From Nakamurella lactea DSM 19367 (lineage in GTDB: Bacteria > Actinomycetota > Actinomycetes > Mycobacteriales > Nakamurellaceae): a stretch of 64,000 nt of DNA. The position numbers and the translations under genes are program-made. Where the stretch lies: NCBI RefSeq assembly GCF_000426645.1, contig NZ_AUFT01000016.1:62001-126000 (forward strand), in the 5' to 3' direction. The notes under the pieces were generated by a model. The model was given only the letters and a program-made list of their open reading frames with translations, was not told the origin of the DNA and made no database searches. Positions 33,399 through 41,203 of the stretch are shown here, one piece after another; within the stretch, counting starts at the first letter, position 1; every line of letters begins with the position of its first letter.

Positions 33399-34610
33399 AT
33401 GGCGACGAATCCGGGTTGCATTGTGGTAGGCGCCGGCCTGGCGGCCGCGAACGTGGTGGAGAGCCTGCGGGACAACGGATTCGACGGCTCGATCACCCTG
33501 ATCGGCGACGAACTCGACCGGCCGTACGAGCGGCCGCCGCTGTCCAAGGACTTCTTGCAGGGCAAGGCCGACCGCGACTCGGTCTTCGTGCACGGGCAGA
33601 GTTGGTACACAGACCACGACATCACCGCCCGGTTCGGCGACACCGTCGCCTCGATCGACCGGGCCGCGCAGACCGTCACCCTGGCGACCGGCGACACCCT
33701 TGAGTACCGACAGCTGGTGCTGGCCACCGGATCCAGCCCGCGCCGGCTGGACGTCCCGGGTGCGGAGCTGGCCGGGGTGCACACCCTGCGCCGGATCGGC
33801 GACAGCGAGCAGCTCAGGGCGGGCTTCACCGACGGCGCGCGGGTGGTGCTGATCGGCGCCGGCTGGATCGGGCTGGAACTGGCGGCCGCGGCCAGGCTGG
33901 CCGGCTGCGCCGTGACCGTGCTCGAGTTCGCGCCGCTGCCGCTGCAACGGGTATTGGGCGACGAGCTGGCCGGCTACTTCGCCGAGCTGCACCGCGCCCA
34001 TCAGGTCGACCTGCGGCTGGGCATCGGCGTCACCGAGATCGTCGGCAGCGGCGGGACGGTCACCGGCGTGCGGGCCGGCGACGAGTTGTTCGACGCGGAC
34101 CTGGTGGTGGTCGGGGTCGGGGCGAAACCGAACACCGAGCTGGCGAAGGCGGCCGGTCTCGAGGTCGACAACGGCGTGTTGGTCGACGAGCGGCTGCGGA
34201 CCTCGGACCCTCGGATCTGGGCGGTCGGCGATGTCGCGAGCGCGACGAATACCGCGCTGGGCCGGCGGATCCGGGTCGAGCACTGGGACAACGCGATCAG
34301 GCAGGGCAAGCTCGCCGGGTCGGTGATCGCCGGCGGCTCCGGTTCCTTCGATTGGCAGCCCTACTTCTACACCGACCAGTTCGACCTCGGGATGGAGTAC
34401 GTCGGCTACGCGGACGCCGCCGACCAGGTGGTGATCCGCGGCGACAAGAGCACCGGTGAGTTCATCGCCTTCTGGGTGAACGACGGCACCGTGCGGGCCG
34501 CGATGAACGTCAACATCTGGGACGTCAACGACGACCTGCGGGCGCTGACCGGACGACAGATTGCCGCGGATCGGTTGGCCGACACCGGCATTCCGCTCAC
34601 CGAGCTCTGA
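33399..34610 (+). CDS. FAD-dependent NAD(P)H:ferredoxin-type reductase
   Basis: 403-aa flavoprotein of the oxygenase-coupled ferredoxin reductase family. FAD motif VVGAGLAAANVVESL, PYERPPLSKDFL, NAD motif LIGAGWIGLELAAAA, second FAD motif IWAVGDVAS, and VEHWDNAIRQGKLAG. Such enzymes pass electrons from NAD(P)H to a [2Fe-2S] or other small ferredoxin; a bacterial-type ferredoxin gene lies at 39014. GGGAGA precedes the ATG. Its end overlaps the convergent 34597-35031 gene by 14 nt. Confidence 0.92.
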   Translation: MATNPGCIVVGAGLAAANVVESLRDNGFDGSITLIGDELDRPYERPPLSKDFLQGKADRDSVFVHGQSWYTDHDITARFGDTVASIDRAAQTVTLATGDTLEYRQLVLATGSSPRRLDVPGAELAGVHTLRRIGDSEQLRAGFTDGARVVLIGAGWIGLELAAAARLAGCAVTVLEFAPLPLQRVLGDELAGYFAELHRAHQVDLRLGIGVTEIVGSGGTVTGVRAGDELFDADLVVVGVGAKPNTELAKAAGLEVDNGVLVDERLRTSDPRIWAVGDVASATNTALGRRIRVEHWDNAIRQGKLAGSVIAGGSGSFDWQPYFYTDQFDLGMEYVGYADAADQVVIRGDKSTGEFIAFWVNDGTVRAAMNVNIWDVNDDLRALTGRQIAADRLADTGIPLTEL

Positions 34611-35031
34611 CGGTCGGCTCCTGCTCTTGGAACAGACCGGCGCGCATGCCCACCGGCTGCTGCCAGAGCTCGGGGCCGGGCTCCGGCTCCGGGGTCGGGG
34701 CGGCTCCGGACTGCCGCAGCGGAGCCGGGCCGCGCGGAACCCGGACCGGGCTGCTGCCGCCGGGTCCGTTGTAGACCCACAGTCCGTTTTCCGGGTCGGG
34801 GGCGGCGTCCAACGCCGCCTGGACCCCGGGCGCCCGCCGGAACCGCAGCCAGCTCTCGTCATCGGCGAACACGAATTCCACCAGGGTGCCCCAGTCCCTG
34901 ACCACCCACGACCACTCCCGGGCGCCGTGCGTCACCGCCGCCTCGACCAGCCCCTCGCCGTACGCGCGGCGCCAGCTCGCGGCGTTCCACCGCGGGCCAT
35001 CGGCGACCTCGATCGTCCAGACCTCCACCAT
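34597..35031 (-). CDS. Hypothetical protein
   Basis: 144 aa beginning MVEVWTIEVADGPRWNAASW, with REWSWVVRDWGTLVEFVFAD and WLRFRRAPGVQAALDAAPDP, ending in a Pro-rich tail. No signal peptide, membrane helix or known motif that I recognise. The ATG at 35031 gives a compact, Trp-rich start; a longer frame upstream would run antisense into the next gene. Convergent with the ferredoxin reductase and divergent from the disulfide oxidoreductase. Confidence 0.7.
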   Translation of the reverse strand: MVEVWTIEVADGPRWNAASWRRAYGEGLVEAAVTHGAREWSWVVRDWGTLVEFVFADDESWLRFRRAPGVQAALDAAPDPENGLWVYNGPGGSSPVRVPRGPAPLRQSGAAPTPEPEPGPELWQQPVGMRAGLFQEQEPTVRAR

Positions 35032-35139
35032 TCGATTGTGCGCCGCCGCGACCGGCCCGACAAGGGGCACCGGACGCCCGGACGAGTAGGTTCGAGGCTG
35101 CCGTCCCGGGGGAATCCGCCGCAGAAACGAGGTCGATCG

Positions 35140-36618
35140 ATGAGTGAGCAGACCGAGTACGACGTGATCGTCATCGGCGCCGGGCCGGTCGGCGAGAACG
35201 TCGCCGATCGCGCCGTGCAGGGCGGCTTGTCGGCGGTGATCGTGGAACATCAGTTGGTCGGCGGTGAATGCTCCTACTGGGCCTGCACGCCGTCGAAGGC
35301 GTTGCTGCGTCCCGGTTCGGTCCGGCGCGCCGCGCTGTCCGTACCCGGCGCCCGGGAAGCGGTGACCGGTGGGGTCGATGCGCAGGCGGTATTCGCGCGG
35401 CGGAACGAGCTGGTCGCCGACTGGCACGACGACGGCCAGGTCGGCTGGCTCGACGGGGCCGGGATCGACCTGCACCGCGGGCACGGCCGGCTCACCGGTG
35501 TCCGCACCGTCGAGGTGCTGGCCGGCGACGACCCGGCCGGGACCGTCACCCTGACGGCTCGGCACGCGGTGGCGATCTGCACCGGTACCACGGCGACGGT
35601 GCCCGACATTCCGGGCCTGGCCGAGATCGGCGTCTGGACCAGCAGGGAGGCGACCAGCGCCCAGTACGTGCCCGACCGGCTCGCCGTGATCGGCGGCGGC
35701 GTGGTCGCCGCCGAGATGGCCACCGTCTTTGCCGGCCTTGGCAGCGCCGTCACCCTGCTGCTGCGTGGCGGTCTGCTGGACCGGCTGGAACCGTTCGCCG
35801 GCGACCTGGTCGCCGCCTCATTGGAAAGCGCCGGGGTGACGATCCGGCGCGGCGTCGGGGTCGCCCGGGCCGAGCGGGTGGCACCGCCGGCCGGAGACGG
35901 CAGCCCGCACGGTACGGTCCGGCTGACCCTGGATAACGGCGAAACCCTTGACGTGGACGAGGTTCTGGCGGCCACCGGACGCAGTGCCAGCAGCCGGGGG
36001 ATGGGCCTGCAGTCGGTGGGCCTGTCCGACGGGTCATGGCTCACGGTCGACGACACCATGCGGGTGCTGGATACCGACGGCTCGGTGCTGGGGGACGGCT
36101 GGCTGTACGCGGTGGGCGACATCAACCACCGGGTGCTGCTCACCCATCAGGGCAAGTACCAGGCCAGAGCGGCCGGCGATGTGATCGCCGCCCGGGCGAA
36201 AGGCGGTGTGGTGCACGACGATCCGTGGGGATCGCACGTCGCCACCGCCGACCACGCAGCGGTGCCCCAGGTGGTGTTCACCGATCCGGAGATCGGCAGC
36301 GTCGGGCTGACCGCAGCCGAGGCACAGCGGGCCGGACTTCCGGTGCGGGTCATCGACTACCAGATCGGTGACGTGGCCGGCGCCGCACTGCACGCCAAGG
36401 GTTACACCGGACAGGCCAGGATGGTGGTCGACACCGACCGCGAGGTGATCGTCGGCGTCACCCTGGTCGGCCCGGATGTCGGCGAGTTGATCCACGCGGC
36501 CACCGTGGCAGTGGTCGGCGAGGTGCCGATATCCCGTCTGTGGCACGCGGTTCCGTCGTACCCGACGATCAGTGAGATCTGGCTCCGGCTGTTGGAGACC
36601 TACGGCCGCCCGACCTGA
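35140..36618 (+). CDS. Pyridine nucleotide-disulfide oxidoreductase (Lpd/mercuric reductase-like)
   Basis: 492-aa FAD flavoprotein. FAD motif VIVIGAGPVGENVADRA, redox-active pair in GGECSYWACTPSKALL (C-x4-C as in dihydrolipoamide dehydrogenase), NAD motif IGGGVVAAEMATVFAGLG, GWLYAVGDIN, and the C-terminal His-Glu pair in WHAVPSYPTISE. Substituted residues between the Cys differ from genuine Lpd (usually GGTCxNxGC), so it is probably a quinone- or disulfide-reductase of unknown substrate. The ATG at 35140 fits the family start; GAGG is about 8 nt upstream. Confidence 0.9.
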   Translation: MSEQTEYDVIVIGAGPVGENVADRAVQGGLSAVIVEHQLVGGECSYWACTPSKALLRPGSVRRAALSVPGAREAVTGGVDAQAVFARRNELVADWHDDGQVGWLDGAGIDLHRGHGRLTGVRTVEVLAGDDPAGTVTLTARHAVAICTGTTATVPDIPGLAEIGVWTSREATSAQYVPDRLAVIGGGVVAAEMATVFAGLGSAVTLLLRGGLLDRLEPFAGDLVAASLESAGVTIRRGVGVARAERVAPPAGDGSPHGTVRLTLDNGETLDVDEVLAATGRSASSRGMGLQSVGLSDGSWLTVDDTMRVLDTDGSVLGDGWLYAVGDINHRVLLTHQGKYQARAAGDVIAARAKGGVVHDDPWGSHVATADHAAVPQVVFTDPEIGSVGLTAAEAQRAGLPVRVIDYQIGDVAGAALHAKGYTGQARMVVDTDREVIVGVTLVGPDVGELIHAATVAVVGEVPISRLWHAVPSYPTISEIWLRLLETYGRPT

Positions 36619-36645
36619 CCACCCCCCGAGGTAGCGGGAAGTTGC

Positions 36646-36678
36646 CGGGACACGCCGAGCGGCGCCAGGCGTGTCCCG
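36646..36678. terminator. Bidirectional hairpin terminator
   Basis: CGGGACACGCC (36646-36656) and GGCGTGTCCCG (36668-36678) form a perfect 11-bp stem with an 11-nt loop between two convergent genes. Confidence 0.8.
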
Positions 36679-36688
36679 AAGGTTTGCG

Positions 36689-37753
36689 CTACTTGGTGGG
36701 GGAGGCGGACTGCAGGGTGGCGATGTCGATCACAAATCGGTAGCGGACGTCGCTGGCGACCACCCGGTCGTAGGCGACGTCCACCTCATCGGCGCCGATC
36801 ACCTCGATCTCGGCGCCCAGCCCGTGCTCGGCGCAGAAGTCCAGCATCTCCTGGGTCTCGGCGATGCCGCCGATGTTGGAGCCGGCCATCGAGCGGTTGA
36901 ACTTCTCCAGCGACGATGCCCGGTACGAATCGGGATCGCTCGGCGCGCCGACGTGCACCAGCGCGCCGTTCAGCCGCAACAGCGACAGGTAGGCGTCCAC
37001 GTCCAGGTTCGCCGACACCGTGTTCAGGATCAGGTCGAAGGTGCCGGCCAGGTCCGTGAAGGTCTGCGGGTCAGCGGTGGCGTAGTAGTGCGCGGCACCG
37101 AACAGCCGGCCGTCGTCGACCTTGGCCAGCGTCTGGCTGAGCACGGTCACCTCGGCCCCGAGGGCGGCAGCGATCTTCACCCCCATGTGCCCGAGGCCGC
37201 CCAGCCCGATCACCGCGACCCGCTTGCCCGGCCCGGCGCCCCAGCGGCGCAGCGGGGAGTAGGTGGTGATGCCGGCGCACAGCAGTGGCGCCGCCACATC
37301 CAGGGCCACCCCCTGGGGGATCGAGAGCACGAAATTCTCGTCACAGACGATCTGTCCGCTGTACCCGCCGTAGGTCACCGCGCCGTCGTAGTCACGGCTG
37401 TTGTAGGTGCCCACCGCGCCCTTGAGGCAGTGCTGCTCGAAGCCGGCCAGGCAGTTCCCGCACTCCCGGCAGGAATCGACCAGGCAGCCGATACCGACCC
37501 GGTCGCCGACCCGATGCCTGGTGACCTGACTGCCGACCGCGCTCACCACGCCGGCGATCTCGTGGCCGGGGACCATCGGGAAGGTCGCCTTGCCCCACTC
37601 CTGGCGGATCTGGTGGATGTCGGAATGGCAGATGCCGGCGTAGGCGATGTCGATCACCACGTCGTTCGGCCGGGGATCCCGGCGTTCGATCGTGCTGCGG
37701 ACGAACTTTTCGCCCGGCGTCTCGGTGACCAGGGCGGCAACGGCGATAGGCAT
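36689..37753 (-). CDS. Zinc-dependent NAD(P) alcohol dehydrogenase (CAD/YahK-like)
   Basis: 354-aa MDR enzyme of the cinnamyl-alcohol-dehydrogenase-like group, which usually reduces aldehydes with NADPH. Catalytic zinc: [10 protein letters not shown] and VPGHEIAG; structural zinc: four Cys in DSCRECGNC and EQHC; cofactor motif [26 protein letters not shown] is typical of the group. Starts with ATG at 37753. Alone on this strand, divergent from a small cupin gene. Probably detoxifies aldehydes. Confidence 0.94.
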   Translation of the reverse strand: MPIAVAALVTETPGEKFVRSTIERRDPRPNDVVIDIAYAGICHSDIHQIRQEWGKATFPMVPGHEIAGVVSAVGSQVTRHRVGDRVGIGCLVDSCRECGNCLAGFEQHCLKGAVGTYNSRDYDGAVTYGGYSGQIVCDENFVLSIPQGVALDVAAPLLCAGITTYSPLRRWGAGPGKRVAVIGLGGLGHMGVKIAAALGAEVTVLSQTLAKVDDGRLFGAAHYYATADPQTFTDLAGTFDLILNTVSANLDVDAYLSLLRLNGALVHVGAPSDPDSYRASSLEKFNRSMAGSNIGGIAETQEMLDFCAEHGLGAEIEVIGADEVDVAYDRVVASDVRYRFVIDIATLQSASPTK

Positions 37754-37947
37754 GGCGTTCCGTTCGGAGAGTGGATCGGGAGTAGGTGTGGCAACGGCAG
37801 TGGGCGCGGTCAGCCTGCTGCCGGTGGAGGAGCCCGGAACAGGAGCTCCGCCGGCCGGCCGCTACCGCGGTCGGCCGGCGCGTTCTGTGTCACACTCAAG
37901 CCATCAGTGCTGCGCCGCGCTGCAGCGGCCGGCGGAAAGGCGCGATC

Positions 37948-38283
37948 ATGCAGTCGATCTCATTGCCGGAACTTGCCGAGGAGCATCTGACCATCGCCCG
38001 TCAGGCCAGCAGTGGCCGCAGCGCCAAGACCTTCTACGGCGGGCACCAGCGATCCCTGCGGCAGACCGTGGTGGCGCTCGCCGGCGGCCGCGGTTGTGCC
38101 GAGCACGAGAGTCCGTTCGAGGCCACCCTGCAGGTGATCAGCGGGAGCGTGGCGGTGGCCAGTGTCGGCGACAGCTGGCAGGGCAACGCCGGCGACCTGC
38201 TGATGCTGCCGCCGGCCCGGCACGATCTCACCGCGATCGACGACTGCGTCATGCTGCTCACCGTCTACGTCCGGCTGCAGTGA
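37948..38283 (+). CDS. Small cupin-fold protein
   Basis: 111-aa single-domain cupin. Beta-barrel motifs LRQTVVALAGGRGCAEHESP, EATLQVISGSVAVAS, GDLLMLPPARHDLTAIDDC. The metal ligands of classical cupins are only partly kept (one His in each motif). Begins MQSISLPELAEEHL. It has the same length and start as the cupin at 40741-41076, so the two are paralogues. GAAAGG precedes the ATG. Function unknown; similar proteins are annotated as LuxR-associated or stress cupins. Confidence 0.82.
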   Translation: MQSISLPELAEEHLTIARQASSGRSAKTFYGGHQRSLRQTVVALAGGRGCAEHESPFEATLQVISGSVAVASVGDSWQGNAGDLLMLPPARHDLTAIDDCVMLLTVYVRLQ

Positions 38284-38337
38284 GCCGCTGCACCGACCCG
38301 GTTGCGCCCGATGCACGGAGACCGGCGGCGCCGGGCC

Positions 38338-38946
38338 TCAGCGGGCCGGCGGAACGGTCGGGTCAAGGCTCAGCGGGCGGCGCCGCTGGTGCACCGTCAG
38401 GTACCGCAGGCCGTCGTCGCCGGCGCTGAACTGTCGCTGGGACCTGCCCGGCAGCCAGACCAGATCCCCTGGGGTCAGCGGGATCTCGCCGGTCTCGGTG
38501 GTCAGGGTCCCGGCGCCGGCGAGCACGTGCAGCAGCACGTCGAGGTCGGGTCCGCGGTGGGTGTCGATGCCGTCGCCGGCCGGCAACGACACGATGTTGG
38601 CGTCCAGATCGCGTTCGGCCATCTCGAGCTTGAACACCGCACCGGCGGCATCGGCGGCGCCCGCCACCTGGTCGGTGTTGCACAGCACCCTTGGCGGCGC
38701 CGCCGCCGTCAGCCGGCTGATCTGGATCCGCCACAGGGTCGGGCCGCGATCGAGGTATTCCCAGCCGTACCCCCCGGACCGGTCCCGTTCGAACTCGTCG
38801 TGCAGGTGCCTCGGGTCGTGGTTGTTGACTAGGACGAACGACTCACCGACCGCGAGGGTGTCGAACATCCCGAAAATGGCCGGATGCTTGTCCGGCTTCC
38901 GCAACGCCCGTACGTCAAGTTCCCGGCTGGATCGTGTCTCGGTCAT
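38338..38946 (-). CDS. DUF2249 plus cupin domain protein
   Basis: 202 aa. Residues ~8-75 match the DUF2249 pattern (ELDVRALRKPDKHPAIFGMF, GESFVLVNNHDPRHLHDEF, WEYLDRGPTLWRIQISR). Residues ~95-190 form a cupin barrel (GDGIDTHRGPDLDVLLHVLA, GDLVWLPGRS). DUF2249 proteins often accompany hemerythrin-like, nitrogen-oxide and redox genes; here the partners are ferredoxin and a Cys-motif HTH regulator, transcribed divergently from a shared operator. GAGGAG lies 6 nt before the ATG. Precise role unknown. Confidence 0.85.
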   Translation of the reverse strand: MTETRSSRELDVRALRKPDKHPAIFGMFDTLAVGESFVLVNNHDPRHLHDEFERDRSGGYGWEYLDRGPTLWRIQISRLTAAAPPRVLCNTDQVAGAADAAGAVFKLEMAERDLDANIVSLPAGDGIDTHRGPDLDVLLHVLAGAGTLTTETGEIPLTPGDLVWLPGRSQRQFSAGDDGLRYLTVHQRRRPLSLDPTVPPAR

Positions 38947-38979
38947 GAAGGCTCCTCTTCGGGTCGTGCGTGCTCTCTA

Positions 38980-39004
38980 TTTATACAAGTCATCTTTGTG
39001 TAAA
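38980..39004. promoter_or_regulatory. AT-rich palindromic operator over two divergent promoters
   Basis: TTTATACAA (38980-38988) and TTGTGTAAA (38996-39004) are inverted copies with one mismatch, in a strikingly AT-rich patch. The minus-strand -10 TATAAA (38980-38985) and a plus-strand -10 TAAACT (39001-39006) lie in its arms. The plus promoter would start at about the ferredoxin ATG (39014), giving a leaderless message. A bound dimer would block both promoters. Confidence 0.6.
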
Positions 39005-39013
39005 CTCAAGTTC

Positions 39014-39361
39014 ATGACCTATGTGATCGGGTTGCCCTGCGTCGACGTGATGGACCGGGCATGCGTGGAGGAATGTCCGGTGGACTGCATCTACGAGGGT
39101 GCCCGCACCCTGTACATCCACCCGGATGAGTGCGTCGACTGCGGCGCCTGCGAGCCGGTCTGTCCGGTGGACGCGATCTACTACGAGGACGACCTGCCGG
39201 AGCCGCTGCGTCCGTACCTGGCCGACAACGACAGGTTCTTCGCCGAACCGCTACCCGGGCGGGACGCCGCCCTTGGGTCGCCCGGCGGGGCCGCCCGGCT
39301 CGGTCCGACCGGCGTGGATACCGAGTTGGTGGCGGGGTTGCCGCCGCAGGGACAGGGCTGA
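39014..39361 (+). CDS. Bacterial-type ferredoxin (FdxA-like, 7Fe/8Fe)
   Basis: 115-aa electron carrier. MTYVIGLPCVDVMDRACVEE and CPVDCIYEG give the first cluster ligands; DECVDCGACEPVCPVDAIYY supplies the second [4Fe-4S] set; a Glu/Pro-rich tail of ~45 residues follows. Spacing in the first half (PC-x7-C-x3-C) suits a 7Fe [3Fe-4S][4Fe-4S] ferredoxin. No good Shine-Dalgarno precedes the ATG, consistent with leaderless translation. Followed after 1 nt by the regulator gene. It may partner the reductase at 33399. Confidence 0.95.
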   Translation: MTYVIGLPCVDVMDRACVEECPVDCIYEGARTLYIHPDECVDCGACEPVCPVDAIYYEDDLPEPLRPYLADNDRFFAEPLPGRDAALGSPGGAARLGPTGVDTELVAGLPPQGQG

Positions 39362-39362
39362 C

Positions 39363-40166
39363 GTGCGAACCGGCGCCGCCGGGAAACCCGGGGCTGACGA
39401 ACAACTCACGACCGGCGACGGCTGGCGGGTCGACGCCGCAGCGCCGGCGGCGCCGACCGGACGCCGGTTGCAGGTGCTGCAGGCGGTGCGCCGATCCGCC
39501 GAGCCGGTCCGGATCGCGGCACTTGCCGACACTCTCGGGCTGCACCCGAACACCGCCCGGTTCCACCTCGACGCGCTGGTCGCCGACGGCCTGCTGGAGC
39601 GGGTCAGCCTGCCGGTCGACGGTCCCGGCCGGCCGCCGCTGGCGTTCCGGGCCCCGGCCGGATTGGATCCGACCGGTCCCCGGCACTATCGGCTGCTCGC
39701 CGCGATGCTGGCCGGTGCCCTGGCCGGGCTGGACGATCCGGTCGCCGTCGCGACGGCCGCCGGCGCCGATTGGGGCCGCAAGCTGGCTACCGAAGTCGCG
39801 GGAGAGCCGTTACCCGACAACGCATCCGTCGACGAGCAGGTGGAGCTGCTGCTGCGCGTACTTGACGACCTCGGCTTCGCGCCGCAGCTGCGCCGGCCGC
39901 CGCCGACCAGGGGTGCCGCGACCGGCGGGCGGCGATTGGCCGGCACCGCCGGCGCCGACCGTGGGCGGGGTGCGGTGCGGGTCGGCCTTCGGCACTGCCC
40001 GTTCCTGGAACTGGCGAAGGAGCGTCCGGTGATCTGCGCCGTGCACCTCGGATTGATGCGGGGCGCCGCGGCGACCATCGGATCGGGCCTGTCGGTGCCG
40101 GAGCTGCTGCCGTTCGCCGAACCCGATGCCTGCGTCGCCCGGTTGACCGTCCCGCGATCACCATGA
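39363..40166 (+). CDS. HTH transcriptional regulator with Cys motif (paralogue)
   Basis: 267-aa regulator paralogous to that at 31802-32566. HTH at about 40-100 (RRLQVLQAVRRSAEPVRIAA, LGLHPNTARFHLDALVADGL), variable middle, then LRHCPFLELAKERPVICAVH (Cys-x12-Cys) and a later Cys in PDACVARL. The Cys pattern resembles SufR-like Fe-S sensors. GTG start 1 bp after the ferredoxin stop, so both are on one transcript from the AT-rich operator, suggesting autoregulation. Metal or cluster binding is inferred. Confidence 0.86.
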   Translation: MRTGAAGKPGADEQLTTGDGWRVDAAAPAAPTGRRLQVLQAVRRSAEPVRIAALADTLGLHPNTARFHLDALVADGLLERVSLPVDGPGRPPLAFRAPAGLDPTGPRHYRLLAAMLAGALAGLDDPVAVATAAGADWGRKLATEVAGEPLPDNASVDEQVELLLRVLDDLGFAPQLRRPPPTRGAATGGRRLAGTAGADRGRGAVRVGLRHCPFLELAKERPVICAVHLGLMRGAAATIGSGLSVPELLPFAEPDACVARLTVPRSP

Positions 40167-40283
40167 GTGCCGGAGCCGCCAAAGGTGCTCGCGCTGTTGA
40201 TCGGCGGCATCCTCGTCCTGACCGGCTGAGAGATTCTCCGGCACCGGCCGGTGTCCGGGGCGGACGAGAGGTGGTGGATCGCC

Positions 40284-40634
40284 ATGGTGCGACTGAAGCG
40301 GGCCTATGTGGACCCGGAGCCCGGTGACGGAACCAGGGTGCTGGTCGACCGGCTCTGGCCCCGTGGTCTGCGCAAGGACGCGGCGCACTTCGATGAGTGG
40401 CTCAAGGGCGTCGCCCCGTCGGACGAGTTACGGCAGTGGTACGGGCACCGGCCGGAGGCCTTCGACGAGTTCCGCGAGCGCTATCGGCACGAACTCGCGG
40501 AGCCGGATCGGGCGGCTGCGGTCGAGCAGCTGCGGACCCTCGCCGCTGCCGGCCCGCTGACCCTGCTGACGGCGACCAAACAGGCGGAGATCAGCCAGGC
40601 GGCCGTCCTGGTCGACCTGCTCAACCACGGATGA
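40284..40634 (+). CDS. DUF488 family protein
   Basis: 116 aa. RAYVDPEPGDGTRVLVDRLW, PRGLRKDAAHFDEWLKGVAP, LRQWYGHRPEAFDEFRERY and LTLLTATKQ are the DUF488 hallmarks. The family is small, cytoplasmic and uncharacterised, often near stress or uroporphyrin-related genes. Starts with ATG at 40284. Lies 117 bp after the regulator gene. Confidence 0.88.
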   Translation: MVRLKRAYVDPEPGDGTRVLVDRLWPRGLRKDAAHFDEWLKGVAPSDELRQWYGHRPEAFDEFRERYRHELAEPDRAAAVEQLRTLAAAGPLTLLTATKQAEISQAAVLVDLLNHG

Positions 40635-40647
40635 CCGGCGGCGACGC

Positions 40648-40661
40648 ACCGACCGGTCGGT
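40648..40661. promoter_or_regulatory. Perfect 14-bp palindrome before the second cupin
   Basis: ACCGACCGGTCGGT reads the same on both strands and lies 80-90 bp before the cupin ATG; a CCCAC/GTGGG hairpin follows at 40685-40698. A regulator site is plausible but short GC palindromes arise by chance. Confidence 0.3.
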
Positions 40662-40740
40662 CGGCCACCCTGGCACGATGCCTGCCCACATGCGTGGGTA
40701 CCCGGGCGTCGGGAGGCTCAGGACGATGAGGAGCGTTGCG

Positions 40741-41076
40741 ATGGAATCGATATCGTTGACGGAGTTGGCCGTCGAGCAACTGGCCGCGGCCCAACGGGTG
40801 GCGACCGGGCGCAGCGCCGTCACCGTCCTCGGTGGGCGCGGTCGGACCCTGCGGCAGATCGTCCTGGCCTTCGTCGCCGGCAAGGGGTTGGACGACCACG
40901 AGGCGCCGGGCGAGGCCACCCTGCAGGTGCTCAGGGGCCGGGTCCGGCTCGCGACCGAGGACGACAACTGGGAGGGCACCGCCGGTGACCTGCTGACGAT
41001 TCCCGCGCTGCGGCACAACCTCGAGGCGCTCGACGACTCGGTCGTGCTGCTGTCCGTGTCGGTCCCGCAGCGGTAG
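40741..41076 (+). CDS. Small cupin-fold protein (paralogue)
   Basis: 111-aa paralogue of the cupin at 37948-38283. It shares the opening (MESISLTELAVEQLAAAQ), LRQIVLAFVAGKG, EATLQVLRGRVRLA and GDLLTIPALRHNLEALDDSV. The ATG at 40741 is chosen because it aligns with the paralogue; ATG 40726 is an in-frame alternative. The His in the first cupin motif (DDHEAPG) is kept. Function unknown. Confidence 0.82.
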   Translation: MESISLTELAVEQLAAAQRVATGRSAVTVLGGRGRTLRQIVLAFVAGKGLDDHEAPGEATLQVLRGRVRLATEDDNWEGTAGDLLTIPALRHNLEALDDSVVLLSVSVPQR

Positions 41077-41093
41077 CCGACCGCGCCGAGTGC

Positions 41094-41147
41094 TTGACAC
41101 CGGGTGCGGTGCGACCTAGTGTCGGCGCGGTCAGTAATCGATTTCAG
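41094..41147 (+). promoter_or_regulatory. Promoter and LacI-type operator of the sugar ABC operon
   Basis: -35 TTGACA (41094-41099), 17-bp spacer, -10 TAGTGT (41117-41122). The start site would be near 41130; CAGTAATCGATTTCAG (41132-41147) immediately downstream has the central AATCGATT and flanks of a LacI-family operator (TGAAATCGATTACTG on the other strand). The same core precedes the glycosidase gene at 45553. Confidence 0.7.
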
Positions 41148-41203
41148 CGCAGAGGCCGATCGACCGGTCGCTGCGCGAGCGCAGGTGACGACCGGAGGGA
41201 GTC

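Noticed and set aside
40167-40229. 20-codon frame GTG...TGA with a hydrophobic stretch (LALLIGGILVLTG)
   Set aside because: Overlaps the end of the HTH gene, lacks a Shine-Dalgarno, and is too short to judge.
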